Below are positions 15,784-24,029 of a stretch of 33,632 bases of DNA, one piece after another. This stretch comes from Methanomassiliicoccus sp. (GTDB lineage Archaea > Thermoplasmatota > Thermoplasmata > Methanomassiliicoccales > UBA472), in contig SPCU01000007.1 of the NCBI GenBank assembly GCA_004525545.1, positions 1 to 33,632 of the forward strand. The letters run 5' to 3'. Position 1 is the stretch's first letter. Every line of letters starts with the position of its first letter. The notes beneath the pieces were generated by a model. It worked only from the letters and a program-made list of their open reading frames with translations, did no database searches and was not told where the DNA came from. The position numbers and the translations under genes are program-made.

Positions 15784-17151
15784 ATGAGCGATATCATTGG
15801 TCACACTAACAGTCTCTGCCCCAAATGCCTGAAGACCGTCCCTGCCACCAAGGTCGCGGAGGACGACAAGGTATACCTGCTGAAGGAATGCCCAGAGCAC
15901 GGCACGGAGAAGGTGCTTATCTGGAGGGGCGTGGCAGATTACGAGGACATGAAGAGGTACGCGGCGGTGCAGTCAAAGCCCCTGCGTTTGGCCGTCAAGG
16001 AGGACAACAATTGCCCGCAGATATGCGGACTGTGCCCCGACCATGTTCAACATACCTGCCTGGTGGTCATGGAGATCACCAATGGCTGCAATCTGAAGTG
16101 TCCAGTGTGCTTTGCCAGTGCCAATGAGCGATACAAGTTCAGCCCTTCTATCGAGATCATAAAGGGCATGTACCAGACAATGCTGGACTATGTGAATCAC
16201 CCCATTTGCGTGCAGATCAGCGGCGGTGAGCCGACCATTCGTGATGATCTGCCGGAGATCGTCCGCATGGGCAAGGCCATGGGCATTGATCACATCGAGG
16301 TCAACACCAACGGCATACGATTCGCCGAGGACATCGAGTTCCTGCAGACGATCAAAGAGGCTGGTGTCGACTCGCTTTACTTCTCGTTCGACGGATTGCA
16401 TGGTGACATATACAAACAGACCTGCGGCCGTGACATATTAGCTCAGAAGCTCAAGTGCATCGAGAACTGCGAGAAGGTGGGCATGGGCGTCACCTTGGTG
16501 TGTGTGGTCTCTCCCAACATCAATCTGGACCGGGTCGGCGAGGTCATCAACTTCGCCAAATCCAAGGTCCCGACCATCAAGGGGGTGCACTTCCAACCGA
16601 TATCGTACTTCGGCCGCTTCCCCATCTCTCCCAAGGACGAGGACCGGGTCACCATACCCGATCTGTTGAAGGCCATTGAAGAACAGACCAACGGTGAGCT
16701 CATGGTGGACAGTTTCATTCCCACGTCCTGCTCCAACATCCACTGTGATGCCAAGTCGATGTCGGTGGTCATGGAGGACGGTTCGCTCTTCCCCCTTACC
16801 AGCAGGGCATTAGGTCCTCCTAAGGAGACCAATGCCATCGCCACCAAGACCAGGACGGAGATCTCCGATCTGTGGCGCTTCATCGAAGATTCGCTGAAGG
16901 TCGAGGACGAGGGTGAGGAGGTCAACGAGTGGGGGTCCTTCGTCGACCGGGCCAAGACCAATTATCTGACGGTGAGCACCATGGCCTTCCAGGATGCTTG
17001 GACGTCAGAGACGGAGCGTTTCCGCAACTGTTGCATTCACACTGTGACACCAGATGGAAAGCTGATACCGTTCTGCCTGTTCAATATCAACTCGCAGGAA
17101 GGCAAGACCCTTTACCGTCATGAGATGTGGTCAAAGTACAGTGAAAAGTAA
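15784..17151 (+). CDS. TrsS-like radical SAM protein
   Basis: A 455-aa radical SAM enzyme. Residues 1-45 form a zinc-finger-like head (LCPKC and CPEHG, then VLIWRG). A second cysteine block, CPQICGLCPDH then QHTC, precedes the SAM motif C102-NLK-C106-PV-C109, and SGGEPTIRDD is the GGE motif. The distal part has GVHFQPISYFGRFP, MAFQDAWT and CCIHTVTPDGKLIPFC, which match my memory of the bacterial (seleno)protein TrsS. The head and radical SAM core are also shared with the tetraether synthase Tes (MJ0619). TrsS reactions are unknown. The ATG at 15784, with GGTGA five bases before it, is preferred to GTG 15775. A strong terminator separates it from the operon upstream. Confidence 0.82.
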   Translation: MSDIIGHTNSLCPKCLKTVPATKVAEDDKVYLLKECPEHGTEKVLIWRGVADYEDMKRYAAVQSKPLRLAVKEDNNCPQICGLCPDHVQHTCLVVMEITNGCNLKCPVCFASANERYKFSPSIEIIKGMYQTMLDYVNHPICVQISGGEPTIRDDLPEIVRMGKAMGIDHIEVNTNGIRFAEDIEFLQTIKEAGVDSLYFSFDGLHGDIYKQTCGRDILAQKLKCIENCEKVGMGVTLVCVVSPNINLDRVGEVINFAKSKVPTIKGVHFQPISYFGRFPISPKDEDRVTIPDLLKAIEEQTNGELMVDSFIPTSCSNIHCDAKSMSVVMEDGSLFPLTSRALGPPKETNAIATKTRTEISDLWRFIEDSLKVEDEGEEVNEWGSFVDRAKTNYLTVSTMAFQDAWTSETERFRNCCIHTVTPDGKLIPFCLFNINSQEGKTLYRHEMWSKYSEK

Positions 17152-17156
17152 GAAAC

Positions 17157-17184
17157 GGGGGCAAGCCCCCAAAATATTTTTTTT
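17157..17184 (+). terminator. Terminator of the radical SAM gene
   Basis: GGGGG-CAAG-CCCCC is followed by AAAATA and eight T residues. It lies between convergent genes. Confidence 0.75.
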
Positions 17185-17187
17185 AAA

Positions 17188-17493
17188 TTATCTGGAGTTT
17201 CTCTTGCCGAACTGATTGTAATAGTTCCCCAAGATATTGTTCATGTAACTGGCCAGGTACTTTTCACCGTACTTGTTCTTGGTGATGACCTGGTTGATGG
17301 GGAACTCGGTGTCGCAATGCGGGCATCGTGCATATTTACAGTTCTGACTGGCAAAACGGCAGCCGCGGCAGGCGATGGCCCGGGACTGCATGAGGCTGAA
17401 TAGCTTTCCGCAGTTAGGGCAATCGAACCGCCTGGTGGTGTTCATCAGTTCAGGGGTCACTCCAGCCCTTTCCAGCTCCGGTGTCAGCGGCAT
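17188..17493 (-). CDS. Multi-cysteine zinc-ribbon protein
   Basis: A 101-aa protein with three cysteine clusters: CPNCGKLF, then CRGC with a further Cys at FASQNC, then ARCPHCDTEFP. They can bind one or two zinc ions or possibly an Fe-S centre. The C-terminal third (KNKYGEKYLASYMNNILGNY) is aromatic and helical. I do not recognise a named family; the CPHCDTEFP ending is common in archaeal zinc ribbons. It is convergent to the radical SAM gene and just downstream of the DUF169 gene on the same strand, so shared expression is possible. The ATG at 17493 has GAGGA nearby; 17505 is the alternative. Confidence 0.65.
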   Translation of the reverse strand: MPLTPELERAGVTPELMNTTRRFDCPNCGKLFSLMQSRAIACRGCRFASQNCKYARCPHCDTEFPINQVITKNKYGEKYLASYMNNILGNYYNQFGKRNSR

Positions 17494-17569
17494 GTTCTTC
17501 CTCATCCCGCGTAACCACGCTCTTAATATATTTCTTTTCCCCCGTTTACGTTTCTATAAGACTTTATCG

Positions 17570-18343
17570 CTACTCCAGTTCCTTTCCATGTGCCTCCATC
17601 TCTGGAGGAAATATTACCGACCAGTGTAGGAATGGGCGGAAAGGGTGGGAGGAAAATGAATCGGTGGCCTTCATACCCGCCAACAACCTATCGATGATCT
17701 TTGGGGAAATGGCCATGACCAGCTGGTCATCTGGTACAAGTCCCCACATCCGGTCCCCCACGCAAGGTATGTCCATTACCATATCCTCACCCGCAATGAC
17801 CTTGGCGATTGCGGAGCAGACCGAGGATTGACCGGCGATGGTTCCTCGCAGCACCCGCCCTTCCGCGTATTCGTACCCCAGCAGCACCTTCAAGGCCTGC
17901 CCCGGGGTCATATAGGCGACCACCGCATCTGGCTCCACTGGTATCAGGTCCAGAGGGCCCATTAGAAGGGCGTTGTACCTATGCCCTTCGTTGCCCAACA
18001 TGAATATCTCGTCCTGCAGGGCCTTTGCCGCCTCATCATCCTTGGTGAAAGTTCTATTCAGCTCTCCTTTGACCAATCTCTCCGGTGTCTGGCTCATTCC
18101 TAGACAGGCCAGGCCCCATCGGCACTTCAAACTCTGGGTGGTGGATACGCATACACCATCCTCTCGATAATGTCGAGCCAGGGCCGCCATGTGGCAGGTG
18201 GCCGTCGAACGCAGGTTGCGCCCCCCCTGAACCGCCAAGGCATCGGAGGCCTTCTCGAACAGCTTGACCCCAATGGGATAGGTCCCTAGGTTCAATAGTG
18301 AACGGAACTCTCTGGCCTGTCTCGCCCGCTCCACATCTGGCAT
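17570..18343 (-). CDS. DUF169 family protein
   Basis: A 257-aa protein. The opening FRSLLNLGTYPIGVKLFEKA and the later CVSTTQSLKCRWGLACLGM, SVCSAIAKVIAGEDMVMDIPC and GDRMWGLVPDDQLVMAISP are hallmarks of DUF169, whose members often occur beside corrinoid methyltransferases and redox enzymes in anaerobes. The biochemical role is not known. Conserved cysteines in the first half could bind metal or a cofactor. An A+T-rich TTAAATTAAA element about 25-30 nt upstream suggests a leaderless transcript. The gene is divergent from the ligase gene, with only 78 nt between the two starts, so the two may share control. Confidence 0.8.
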   Translation of the reverse strand: MPDVERARQAREFRSLLNLGTYPIGVKLFEKASDALAVQGGRNLRSTATCHMAALARHYREDGVCVSTTQSLKCRWGLACLGMSQTPERLVKGELNRTFTKDDEAAKALQDEIFMLGNEGHRYNALLMGPLDLIPVEPDAVVAYMTPGQALKVLLGYEYAEGRVLRGTIAGQSSVCSAIAKVIAGEDMVMDIPCVGDRMWGLVPDDQLVMAISPKIIDRLLAGMKATDSFSSHPFRPFLHWSVIFPPEMEAHGKELE

Positions 18344-18421
18344 GACCCACTGATGTCCTTTTTAATTTAATAGCCCTGCGGTTTGAAACAAATATATGCT
18401 CATTAGAGTATGTGGACGAAG

Positions 18422-19873
18422 ATGAGCATCAAGAGCCGCATCACCATCGCTTACGCCCGTACCAAGCTCTCCTCTCGGAAAGTGGCCGAAGGCGTTGAGA
18501 ACCCCTTGCACGACTGGGTTGAGCTGAAGGTGCGAAACACCTTCAAGCAGGACCCGGAATTCAGAAAGGCATTGGGCAGAAGTTCCTTGGACGAGATAGA
18601 TCGGAAGGTCTTCGAAGAATACCAGCTGTATCGATTCCGCAAGCAGTTGGCATATGTGATGCAGAACAGCTACTACTATCAGAAGAAGTACGGTGAGGCC
18701 GGTGTGGTCCCCGAGGCGATCAGGACAATGGATGACCTGAACAAGGTGCCATTGACCGAACCGGACGATCTGGCCGAGGAACCCTTCCTTTTCCTCTGCC
18801 AATCACAAAGTAAGATAGCTCGCACCTTCTCGACATCTGGAACGTCCGGAAAGAACAAGCGCCTGTTCTACACCCGCGACGATCTTCTGAACATCATCGA
18901 CTCCATTGCCGCAGCCCTGCGTTCCGCCGGGCTTCTAAGCAACGAGACCCTCCATATCATGTTCCCGGCGGTGGTGGCCTGGGACCCCAGCCTGATGCTT
19001 GAGGGGGCTTGCAAGGTGGCCGGCCTAAAATCGGTGGTATGTTCCGAGGTGGACGTTGATGAGCAGATGAGGGTCATGAAGGAGAATCAGGCCCGGGTGA
19101 TAATCGGTCTCACATCCTTCATTTATCGAATCACGATCCTGGCCCGGGAGAAGTACGACCTCCGTTCTTTGGGCGTCAAGGCCATCATCTGCTCATCCGA
19201 GCCGCTCTCCGAGGCCGTGCGCCGGGAGATGGAAGGGGCCTGGGGGTGCAAATGCCTAAGCCAGTATGGCATGACAGAGATGGGATTGGCCACCACGATC
19301 GAGTGTCAAGAACAAGCAGGATTGCACATCAATGAGGCCGATTTCATGGTGGAGGTCATTGACCCAGACACCGGGAAGCGCCTTCCACCGGGCAAGGAGG
19401 GAGAATTGGTATGGACCTCTCTGAGCTTCCAAGGCTCACCTCTTTTGCGTTACCGTTCCTACGATATATCGCATTACATCGAACCGCCCTGCAAATGCGG
19501 TCACTCCACCGTAGGCAAGATCGGCAAACCCAAGGGGCGTCGGGACTCAGCGACGAAGATCGGTCTGGGAAAGCATATTTTCCCGGTGCTGTTCGATGAA
19601 GCCATAATGAATGTCCGCGGGGTGCTCAACTACCAGCTGGTGCTCGATAAGCCCTCCTTCAGGGACCGTCTTCATTTCACAGTGGAGTTCAACGGGGACA
19701 TAGAGCAAGGTAAGGTGAATGTGCTGGAGGCCATTCTGGCATTGGAGGAGATCAAGAGCGGCCTGGACAATGACCTACTAGATCCCATTGAGGTGGAGAT
19801 GAAGGAGGTCTCCAATGATTTCACCCCCAAGATGAAGCCCATTGTTGACAAGAGACGTAGGTATGATAGTTAG
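18422..19873 (+). CDS. PaaK-like AMP-dependent ligase, DVU_1553-like
   Basis: A 483-aa adenylate-forming enzyme of the phenylacetate-CoA ligase type. The ATP loop is STSGTSGKNKR near residue 135, the A5-type motif is QYGMTEMG, the aspartate motif is in RYRSYDIS, and CKCGH gives the Cys-x-Cys typical of PaaK relatives. The stretch INEADFMVEVIDPDTGK with LLRYRS and PPCKCG recalls the DVU_1553 family CoA ligase. It would activate a carboxylic acid as an acyl-AMP and probably an acyl-CoA; the acid is unknown. A TATA-like AATATATG at 18391 suits leaderless initiation at ATG 18422. ATG 18410 is the track start. Confidence 0.82.
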   Translation: MSIKSRITIAYARTKLSSRKVAEGVENPLHDWVELKVRNTFKQDPEFRKALGRSSLDEIDRKVFEEYQLYRFRKQLAYVMQNSYYYQKKYGEAGVVPEAIRTMDDLNKVPLTEPDDLAEEPFLFLCQSQSKIARTFSTSGTSGKNKRLFYTRDDLLNIIDSIAAALRSAGLLSNETLHIMFPAVVAWDPSLMLEGACKVAGLKSVVCSEVDVDEQMRVMKENQARVIIGLTSFIYRITILAREKYDLRSLGVKAIICSSEPLSEAVRREMEGAWGCKCLSQYGMTEMGLATTIECQEQAGLHINEADFMVEVIDPDTGKRLPPGKEGELVWTSLSFQGSPLLRYRSYDISHYIEPPCKCGHSTVGKIGKPKGRRDSATKIGLGKHIFPVLFDEAIMNVRGVLNYQLVLDKPSFRDRLHFTVEFNGDIEQGKVNVLEAILALEEIKSGLDNDLLDPIEVEMKEVSNDFTPKMKPIVDKRRRYDS

Positions 19874-19976
19874 ATCGCATCTGGGCAATGATCGTTCTCA
19901 AATAATGATCATAAGGTCGGTTTGAAATCTCCTGAAAAACAGATATACTCTTCGAGAGAATAGAATATAGATTACT

Positions 19977-20120
19977 ATGGCCGAAGAAAAGAAAGGCAAG
20001 GTAGAGGAGACCGCCGAAAAGAGCGGCGAGGTTGTTGGAAAGGGGCTGAAGAAAGGCTGGGGAGCAGTCAAGGATGTTGGAAAAGGGGTCAAGAAAGGGA
20101 TGGGTGGAGAAGAAAAGTAA
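19977..20120 (+). CDS. 47-aa lysine/glycine-rich small protein
   Basis: This gene is too short for the ORF track. Translation gives 47 residues beginning MAEEKKGKVEETAEKSGEVV and ending in KGMGGEEK. It is highly charged with repeated VGKG(L/V)KKG units and one Trp, and would form an amphipathic helix with no membrane segment. A TATA-like GATATAC at 19942-19948 lies about 30 nt before the ATG, and a good terminator follows 31 nt after the stop, so the locus is a self-contained transcription unit. Function is unknown; a nucleic-acid- or membrane-associated peptide fits the charge. The antisense track ORFs here are shadows. Confidence 0.7.
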   Translation: MAEEKKGKVEETAEKSGEVVGKGLKKGWGAVKDVGKGVKKGMGGEEK

Positions 20121-20151
20121 CCGAACGATATTACGTCTGGCAATGATTTTT

Positions 20152-20178
20152 GAGGGATCCGCACCCTCTTCATTTTTT
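20152..20178 (+). terminator. Terminator after the 47-aa gene
   Basis: GAGGG and CCCTC pair across a 7-nt loop, followed by TTCATTTTTT. Confidence 0.7.
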
Positions 20179-20298
20179 AATGGTACGGTAAAGTAATAAC
20201 AAATGGTCATATTGATCGGCACCCGTTCAAAAAGGTCCATCTACCGGAGGCCCTTTGCATGACAAGGATTATCTAGGTTTCCTGGAATCGGCCTGGTG

Positions 20299-20889
20299 AT
20301 GAATGTAGGGGTCATTTCCGTTCAGGGCGCTGTTCCCGAGCACCTCCTAATGTCCCAGTTAGCATTGGATGAGCTGGGGAAAAAAGGACAGGCCATCGCC
20401 GTAAGGCGATTGGACGAGCTCAGGTCGGTCGATTGTCTGATCATCCCCGGCGGCGAGAGCACGACCATCTCGAAACTGTTGCGTAAGTTCCAGCTTTTCG
20501 ATGAAATAGTCGACATGGGTCGGAACGGCACGCCTATCATGGGCACCTGTGCCGGCTGCGTTCTGCTGGCCAAGAAGGGAGGTGAGCAGGCGGAAAAGAC
20601 CGGGACCGAACTTCTTTCACTGATGGATATGGCGGTGGACCGCAACGCCTTCGGCCGGCAACGGGAATCGTTCGAGGCATCGCTGACGGTAAACGGATTA
20701 GAATCTCCCTTCCCTGGAATTTTCATACGTGCCCCGTTGATCACCAAGGTCTGGGGTGACTGCCAGGTGCTTTCCCGACATCAAGGCGAGGCGGTCATGG
20801 CTCGGCAAGACAATCTGCTAGCTCTATCATTCCATCCCGAGCTGACCACGGACCCCCGAATGCACCAGCTACTTTTCTCGTTAGTATAA
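20299..20889 (+). CDS. pdxT: Pyridoxal 5'-phosphate synthase glutaminase subunit PdxT
   Basis: A 196-aa class I glutamine amidotransferase. IIPGGESTTISKLL is the PdxT oxyanion and substrate motif, the nucleophile is C84 in GTCAGC, and H179 and E181 in SFHPELT complete the triad. It releases ammonia from glutamine and passes it to PdxS, which makes PLP from ribose 5-phosphate and glyceraldehyde 3-phosphate. PdxS is not in this window, so the two subunits are encoded apart. ATG 20299 is preferred to the overlapping GTG at 20296, since PdxT proteins start directly at this strand. It is convergent with the GGGPS gene, 5 nt apart. Confidence 0.95.
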   Translation: MNVGVISVQGAVPEHLLMSQLALDELGKKGQAIAVRRLDELRSVDCLIIPGGESTTISKLLRKFQLFDEIVDMGRNGTPIMGTCAGCVLLAKKGGEQAEKTGTELLSLMDMAVDRNAFGRQRESFEASLTVNGLESPFPGIFIRAPLITKVWGDCQVLSRHQGEAVMARQDNLLALSFHPELTTDPRMHQLLFSLV

Positions 20890-20894
20890 AATCT

Positions 20895-21635
20895 TCAGGC
20901 GATCCCCTTAGCCGCGTGGATCAGTTTTTTAAGGTCCTCGCCCAGCTCACCGTTCTCCACCACAGTTCCGGTGACCACGATATCCGCTCCGGCCAGGCGC
21001 ACCCGCTCAGCCGTTTTGGCATCACGAATGCCGCCACCGATCAACAGTGGGACGGAAATGGACTTCTTCACCGCGGTGATCATTTCCGAGGGCACCGGTT
21101 CTGGAGCGCCGCTACCAGCTTCCAGGTAGACAAGCTCCATGCCCAAGTACTCTGCAGCCAGGGCGAAGGCCGCGGCGGTCTTGAGGTCGTTCCTAGGAAT
21201 GAGCTTGGCCATTCCAACCTCTCCAACCTTCATTCCCGGTTCTATGATGATATACCCCATGGACAACGTCGGGACGCCCAGCTTCTTGATGATGGGGGCG
21301 CCTTTCACCTGCTCCCCTATGACGTGGTTCACGTTGAGGCTGTTAAGCATGCTCATGAAATACATGGCGTCGGCGTGTTTAGAAAGAGCGTGAGCTCCGG
21401 AGGGAAAATAGATCACCGGCAGCGAAACCTTCTTCTTGATGGCAAGTATCGTGGCGTCCAGGTTCTCACTGGTCACGTCGGTGGAGCCTCCGACCATGAT
21501 AGCATCTGTGCCCATCCCCGCAACAATGGCGGCCATCTCAGCGGCGCGCTCCGGGCTTTGCTTCGCCGGGTCCAGCAAGGTCATGTGCATGGTACCCTTC
21601 TTCACCTTCTCTATGATGTATTCCTTAACGTTCAC
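20895..21635 (-). CDS. Geranylgeranylglyceryl-phosphate synthase (GGGPS)
   Basis: A 246-aa TIM-barrel prenyltransferase. LLDPAKQSPE near the N-terminus, DAIMVGGSTDVTSENL, the YLEAGSGAPEPV segment and LLIGGGIRDAKTAERV are the GGGPS/PcrB phosphate- and prenyl-binding motifs. It joins geranylgeranyl diphosphate to the sn-3 hydroxyl of sn-glycerol 1-phosphate, the first committed step of archaeal ether-lipid synthesis. The start is a GTG that overlaps the stop of the preceding UbiA gene (GTGA), with GGGGGA a few bases upstream. The pair is therefore translationally coupled and supplies consecutive steps of the same pathway. Confidence 0.95.
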   Translation of the reverse strand: MNVKEYIIEKVKKGTMHMTLLDPAKQSPERAAEMAAIVAGMGTDAIMVGGSTDVTSENLDATILAIKKKVSLPVIYFPSGAHALSKHADAMYFMSMLNSLNVNHVIGEQVKGAPIIKKLGVPTLSMGYIIIEPGMKVGEVGMAKLIPRNDLKTAAAFALAAEYLGMELVYLEAGSGAPEPVPSEMITAVKKSISVPLLIGGGIRDAKTAERVRLAGADIVVTGTVVENGELGEDLKKLIHAAKGIA

Positions 21636-22447
21636 AGTAATCCCCCTACTAGGAAGGCAAGCAGGGCCAACAGCATGCCGTATTTAGCCATCTTCTGTCC
21701 TTTGGTCGGGTTTCGAAAATGAACTATGGAGCAATATATAAACGTTGCATCGGCGAACAATACCCCGCCTAGGTACCAGATGCCGAAAATACCGTCCAAA
21801 TATGGCAATGGGCTCAGGCCTACGGCGATCAGGAAGGATGCACTGGCCAGATACCCAGCGTTCCTCGCCCCTATCTTCTTGGGAAGTGTCAACCGGTCGA
21901 AGTCCCCTTCCATGTCCTCGATGTCCTTGATGATCTCCCTGCCCAGAATGGCCAGGAATGCCAGCAAGGCGATTATGTAGGTGCGCTCCATCATACCGAC
22001 GATGGCCCCGCCTAGCAGGAACAGCATCCCCGTCAGCAAAGCGATCTCCAAGTTACCGGTAAGGGCGTCCTTTTTCAGTCGCACCTCATACGTGAGCATG
22101 AGCATGATTGCCAGGGCCACAATGATCGTGGATTCCAAGTTCAAAGCCAATGATGCAAAGAAAGAGATGAGGAAGCAGGCGATGGAAATATTAAGCACCT
22201 GTTTCGGGGTCATCCTTCCAGAGGGGAGCGGCCGTTCCGGGTGAGCAAGTTTATCCACATCGCGATCGGTGTAATCGTTCAGGGAATTACCACCGGCTAT
22301 GAATGCGAATACCGCCAGCGAGGCCCAGGCGATGGGCATCCAATGTTCCAGTATTCCCGTTCCGGTAGCTATGAGCACCCCTATTAGCAGTCCGAGCACT
22401 CCCATAACGGCGTTGCCGGTCCGGAAGAGCTGAAATAGTGGAATCAC
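21632..22447 (-). CDS. Digeranylgeranylglyceryl-phosphate synthase, UbiA superfamily
   Basis: A membrane prenyltransferase of about 271 aa with around nine helices. The first aspartate motif is NSLNDYTDRDVDKLAHPERP and the second is GREIIKDIEDMEGD, both matching archaeal DGGGPS. It adds the second geranylgeranyl chain to the product of the adjacent GGGPS. The track start at 22624 would overlap the divergent protease gene and add 59 atypical residues. A GTG at 22447 gives the family's usual opening (LFQLFRTGNAVMGVLGLLIG) and leaves room for a divergent promoter; the ATG of NAVMG is a shorter alternative. Confidence 0.9.
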   Translation of the reverse strand: MIPLFQLFRTGNAVMGVLGLLIGVLIATGTGILEHWMPIAWASLAVFAFIAGGNSLNDYTDRDVDKLAHPERPLPSGRMTPKQVLNISIACFLISFFASLALNLESTIIVALAIMLMLTYEVRLKKDALTGNLEIALLTGMLFLLGGAIVGMMERTYIIALLAFLAILGREIIKDIEDMEGDFDRLTLPKKIGARNAGYLASASFLIAVGLSPLPYLDGIFGIWYLGGVLFADATFIYCSIVHFRNPTKGQKMAKYGMLLALLAFLVGGLL

Positions 22448-22568
22448 AGGCGAACATCGACATATCTCTAATAAAGATTTAGCGGGGGTCCAGGCACTAA
22501 TTCCATTAAATTGACCCAGTCTTTTAGCAACAAAATATAGTAATAATCCTTCTTGAAATAGGGCTTCC

Positions 22569-24029
22569 ATGGCTTCCCCCGAACCAGCGGCCGAAGTGGA
22601 ATCGATCAAAGCCGCCGTTTCCAAGTATTTCTCGATCTATGATGTAAAGGTCAGTTACGAAGCCCTATCATTCTACATCTCTCCGGACCTGAAGATGCTG
22701 GAGAAGAACTTCAACAAGCTACGTTCGGAGTTCAAGGAAAAACGCTTGATCCCGGTGCTCAAGTACCAGGGCGGAGAGTACACCATCAATGTGGTCAAAC
22801 GGCCTGAACAAAGGACCCGCGGTCTCTGGGTCAATGGTACTTTATTGGTCATTACACTAATCACCACAATCTTCGCCGGGGCTGTTCTATGGGCAAGTTA
22901 CGACGGCAACAATGATCTGATGCGTTTGGACAACTTCCTTTTGGGGGGACTGTTCTTTGCCGTGCCCCTTATGGCCATTCTCGGAACGCACGAGGTGTGC
23001 CATTACCTTGCGGCCAAGAGGCATGGCGTGGCCGCATCGTTGCCGTTCTTCATTCCCTCGATACCACCGCTTGGTACATTCGGGGCGTTCATATCCATGA
23101 GGGACCCCATTCCAGACCGTCGTTCACTAGTGGACATCGGCATCGCCGGTCCATTGGGAGGTCTGGTAGTCACTATCCCGGTGACGCTTATAGGATTGTG
23201 GTTGACCTCGCTCGGAGACCCCTCCAGCGGCATTGTGGGAGATGAAGGCGCGATCGCCATAATGATACAACCGCTATACGCCCTGCTCGCTCTTTTCATC
23301 CCTCTGGCAGAGAACGTTCCCCTGCATCCCACGGCCTTCGCCGCCTGGGTGGGTTTCTTGGTAACTGCGATCAACCTGTTGCCGGCCGGACAGCTGGACG
23401 GTGGGCACGTAGCACGCGGTCTGTTAGGTGACAAGTCCAAGTACCTGAGCTATGCCACAGTGGTCATGCTCCTTGTTCTGGGGCTGTTCTACACCGGTTG
23501 GCTGATCTTCGCTCTGCTCATCGTATTCCTGGGACTCAAGCACCCCGCCCCCTTGAACGACGTGTCCAAGCTGGACGGTAAAAGGAAGGCCTTAGGCGCC
23601 CTGACATTGGCGATATTGCTGATCACCTTCTCCCCCATCCCCTTGATGGAGATCACTCCCGACCACTCTTTCACCATAGATGTTCCCGGAGGGAACGAGA
23701 CCACCATTATAGCAGGTTCCTCGACCTACTTCATAATGTACATCAACAACACTGGCAACACCAACCTCAATATTACTATGGACGTCATGCAGGTGCCCAA
23801 CGATTGGAGCGCCTCGTTGTATCTGCAAGGTCATTCAGGGGACAATTCCACAGATCTGCTTGAGATTGTTATTCCATACGATAACGGTACGGTGGTCGTA
23901 TTGAAGGTCACAATTCCCATGGACGAAGATAACATTTCCCGTGAGCTATTGGTGGAGACCGTATCCCTGACAGCACAAGGGGCGACCTATCTGACGGATG
24001 AGCAGACCTTCATCATAATGGTCGAGTGA
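22569..24029 (+). CDS. Site-2 protease family (M50) membrane metalloprotease
   Basis: A 486-aa protein. Residues 1-85 form a cytosolic helical/beta domain. Membrane helices follow, including one with the zinc motif H141-EVC-H145 (GTHEVCHYLAAK) and a later one with NLLPAGQLDGGH, whose D277 is the third ligand. After the last helix a beta-rich extracytoplasmic domain of about 120 residues (TIDVPGGNETTIIAGSSTYF and MDVMQVPNDWSASLYL) resembles NEW3/Ig-like modules. Such enzymes cut transmembrane helices; the substrate is unknown. A TATA-like AAAATATAGT lies about 30 nt upstream of the ATG. It overlaps the convergent Trm-G10 gene by 17 nt. Confidence 0.85.
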   Translation: MASPEPAAEVESIKAAVSKYFSIYDVKVSYEALSFYISPDLKMLEKNFNKLRSEFKEKRLIPVLKYQGGEYTINVVKRPEQRTRGLWVNGTLLVITLITTIFAGAVLWASYDGNNDLMRLDNFLLGGLFFAVPLMAILGTHEVCHYLAAKRHGVAASLPFFIPSIPPLGTFGAFISMRDPIPDRRSLVDIGIAGPLGGLVVTIPVTLIGLWLTSLGDPSSGIVGDEGAIAIMIQPLYALLALFIPLAENVPLHPTAFAAWVGFLVTAINLLPAGQLDGGHVARGLLGDKSKYLSYATVVMLLVLGLFYTGWLIFALLIVFLGLKHPAPLNDVSKLDGKRKALGALTLAILLITFSPIPLMEITPDHSFTIDVPGGNETTIIAGSSTYFIMYINNTGNTNLNITMDVMQVPNDWSASLYLQGHSGDNSTDLLEIVIPYDNGTVVVLKVTIPMDEDNISRELLVETVSLTAQGATYLTDEQTFIIMVE

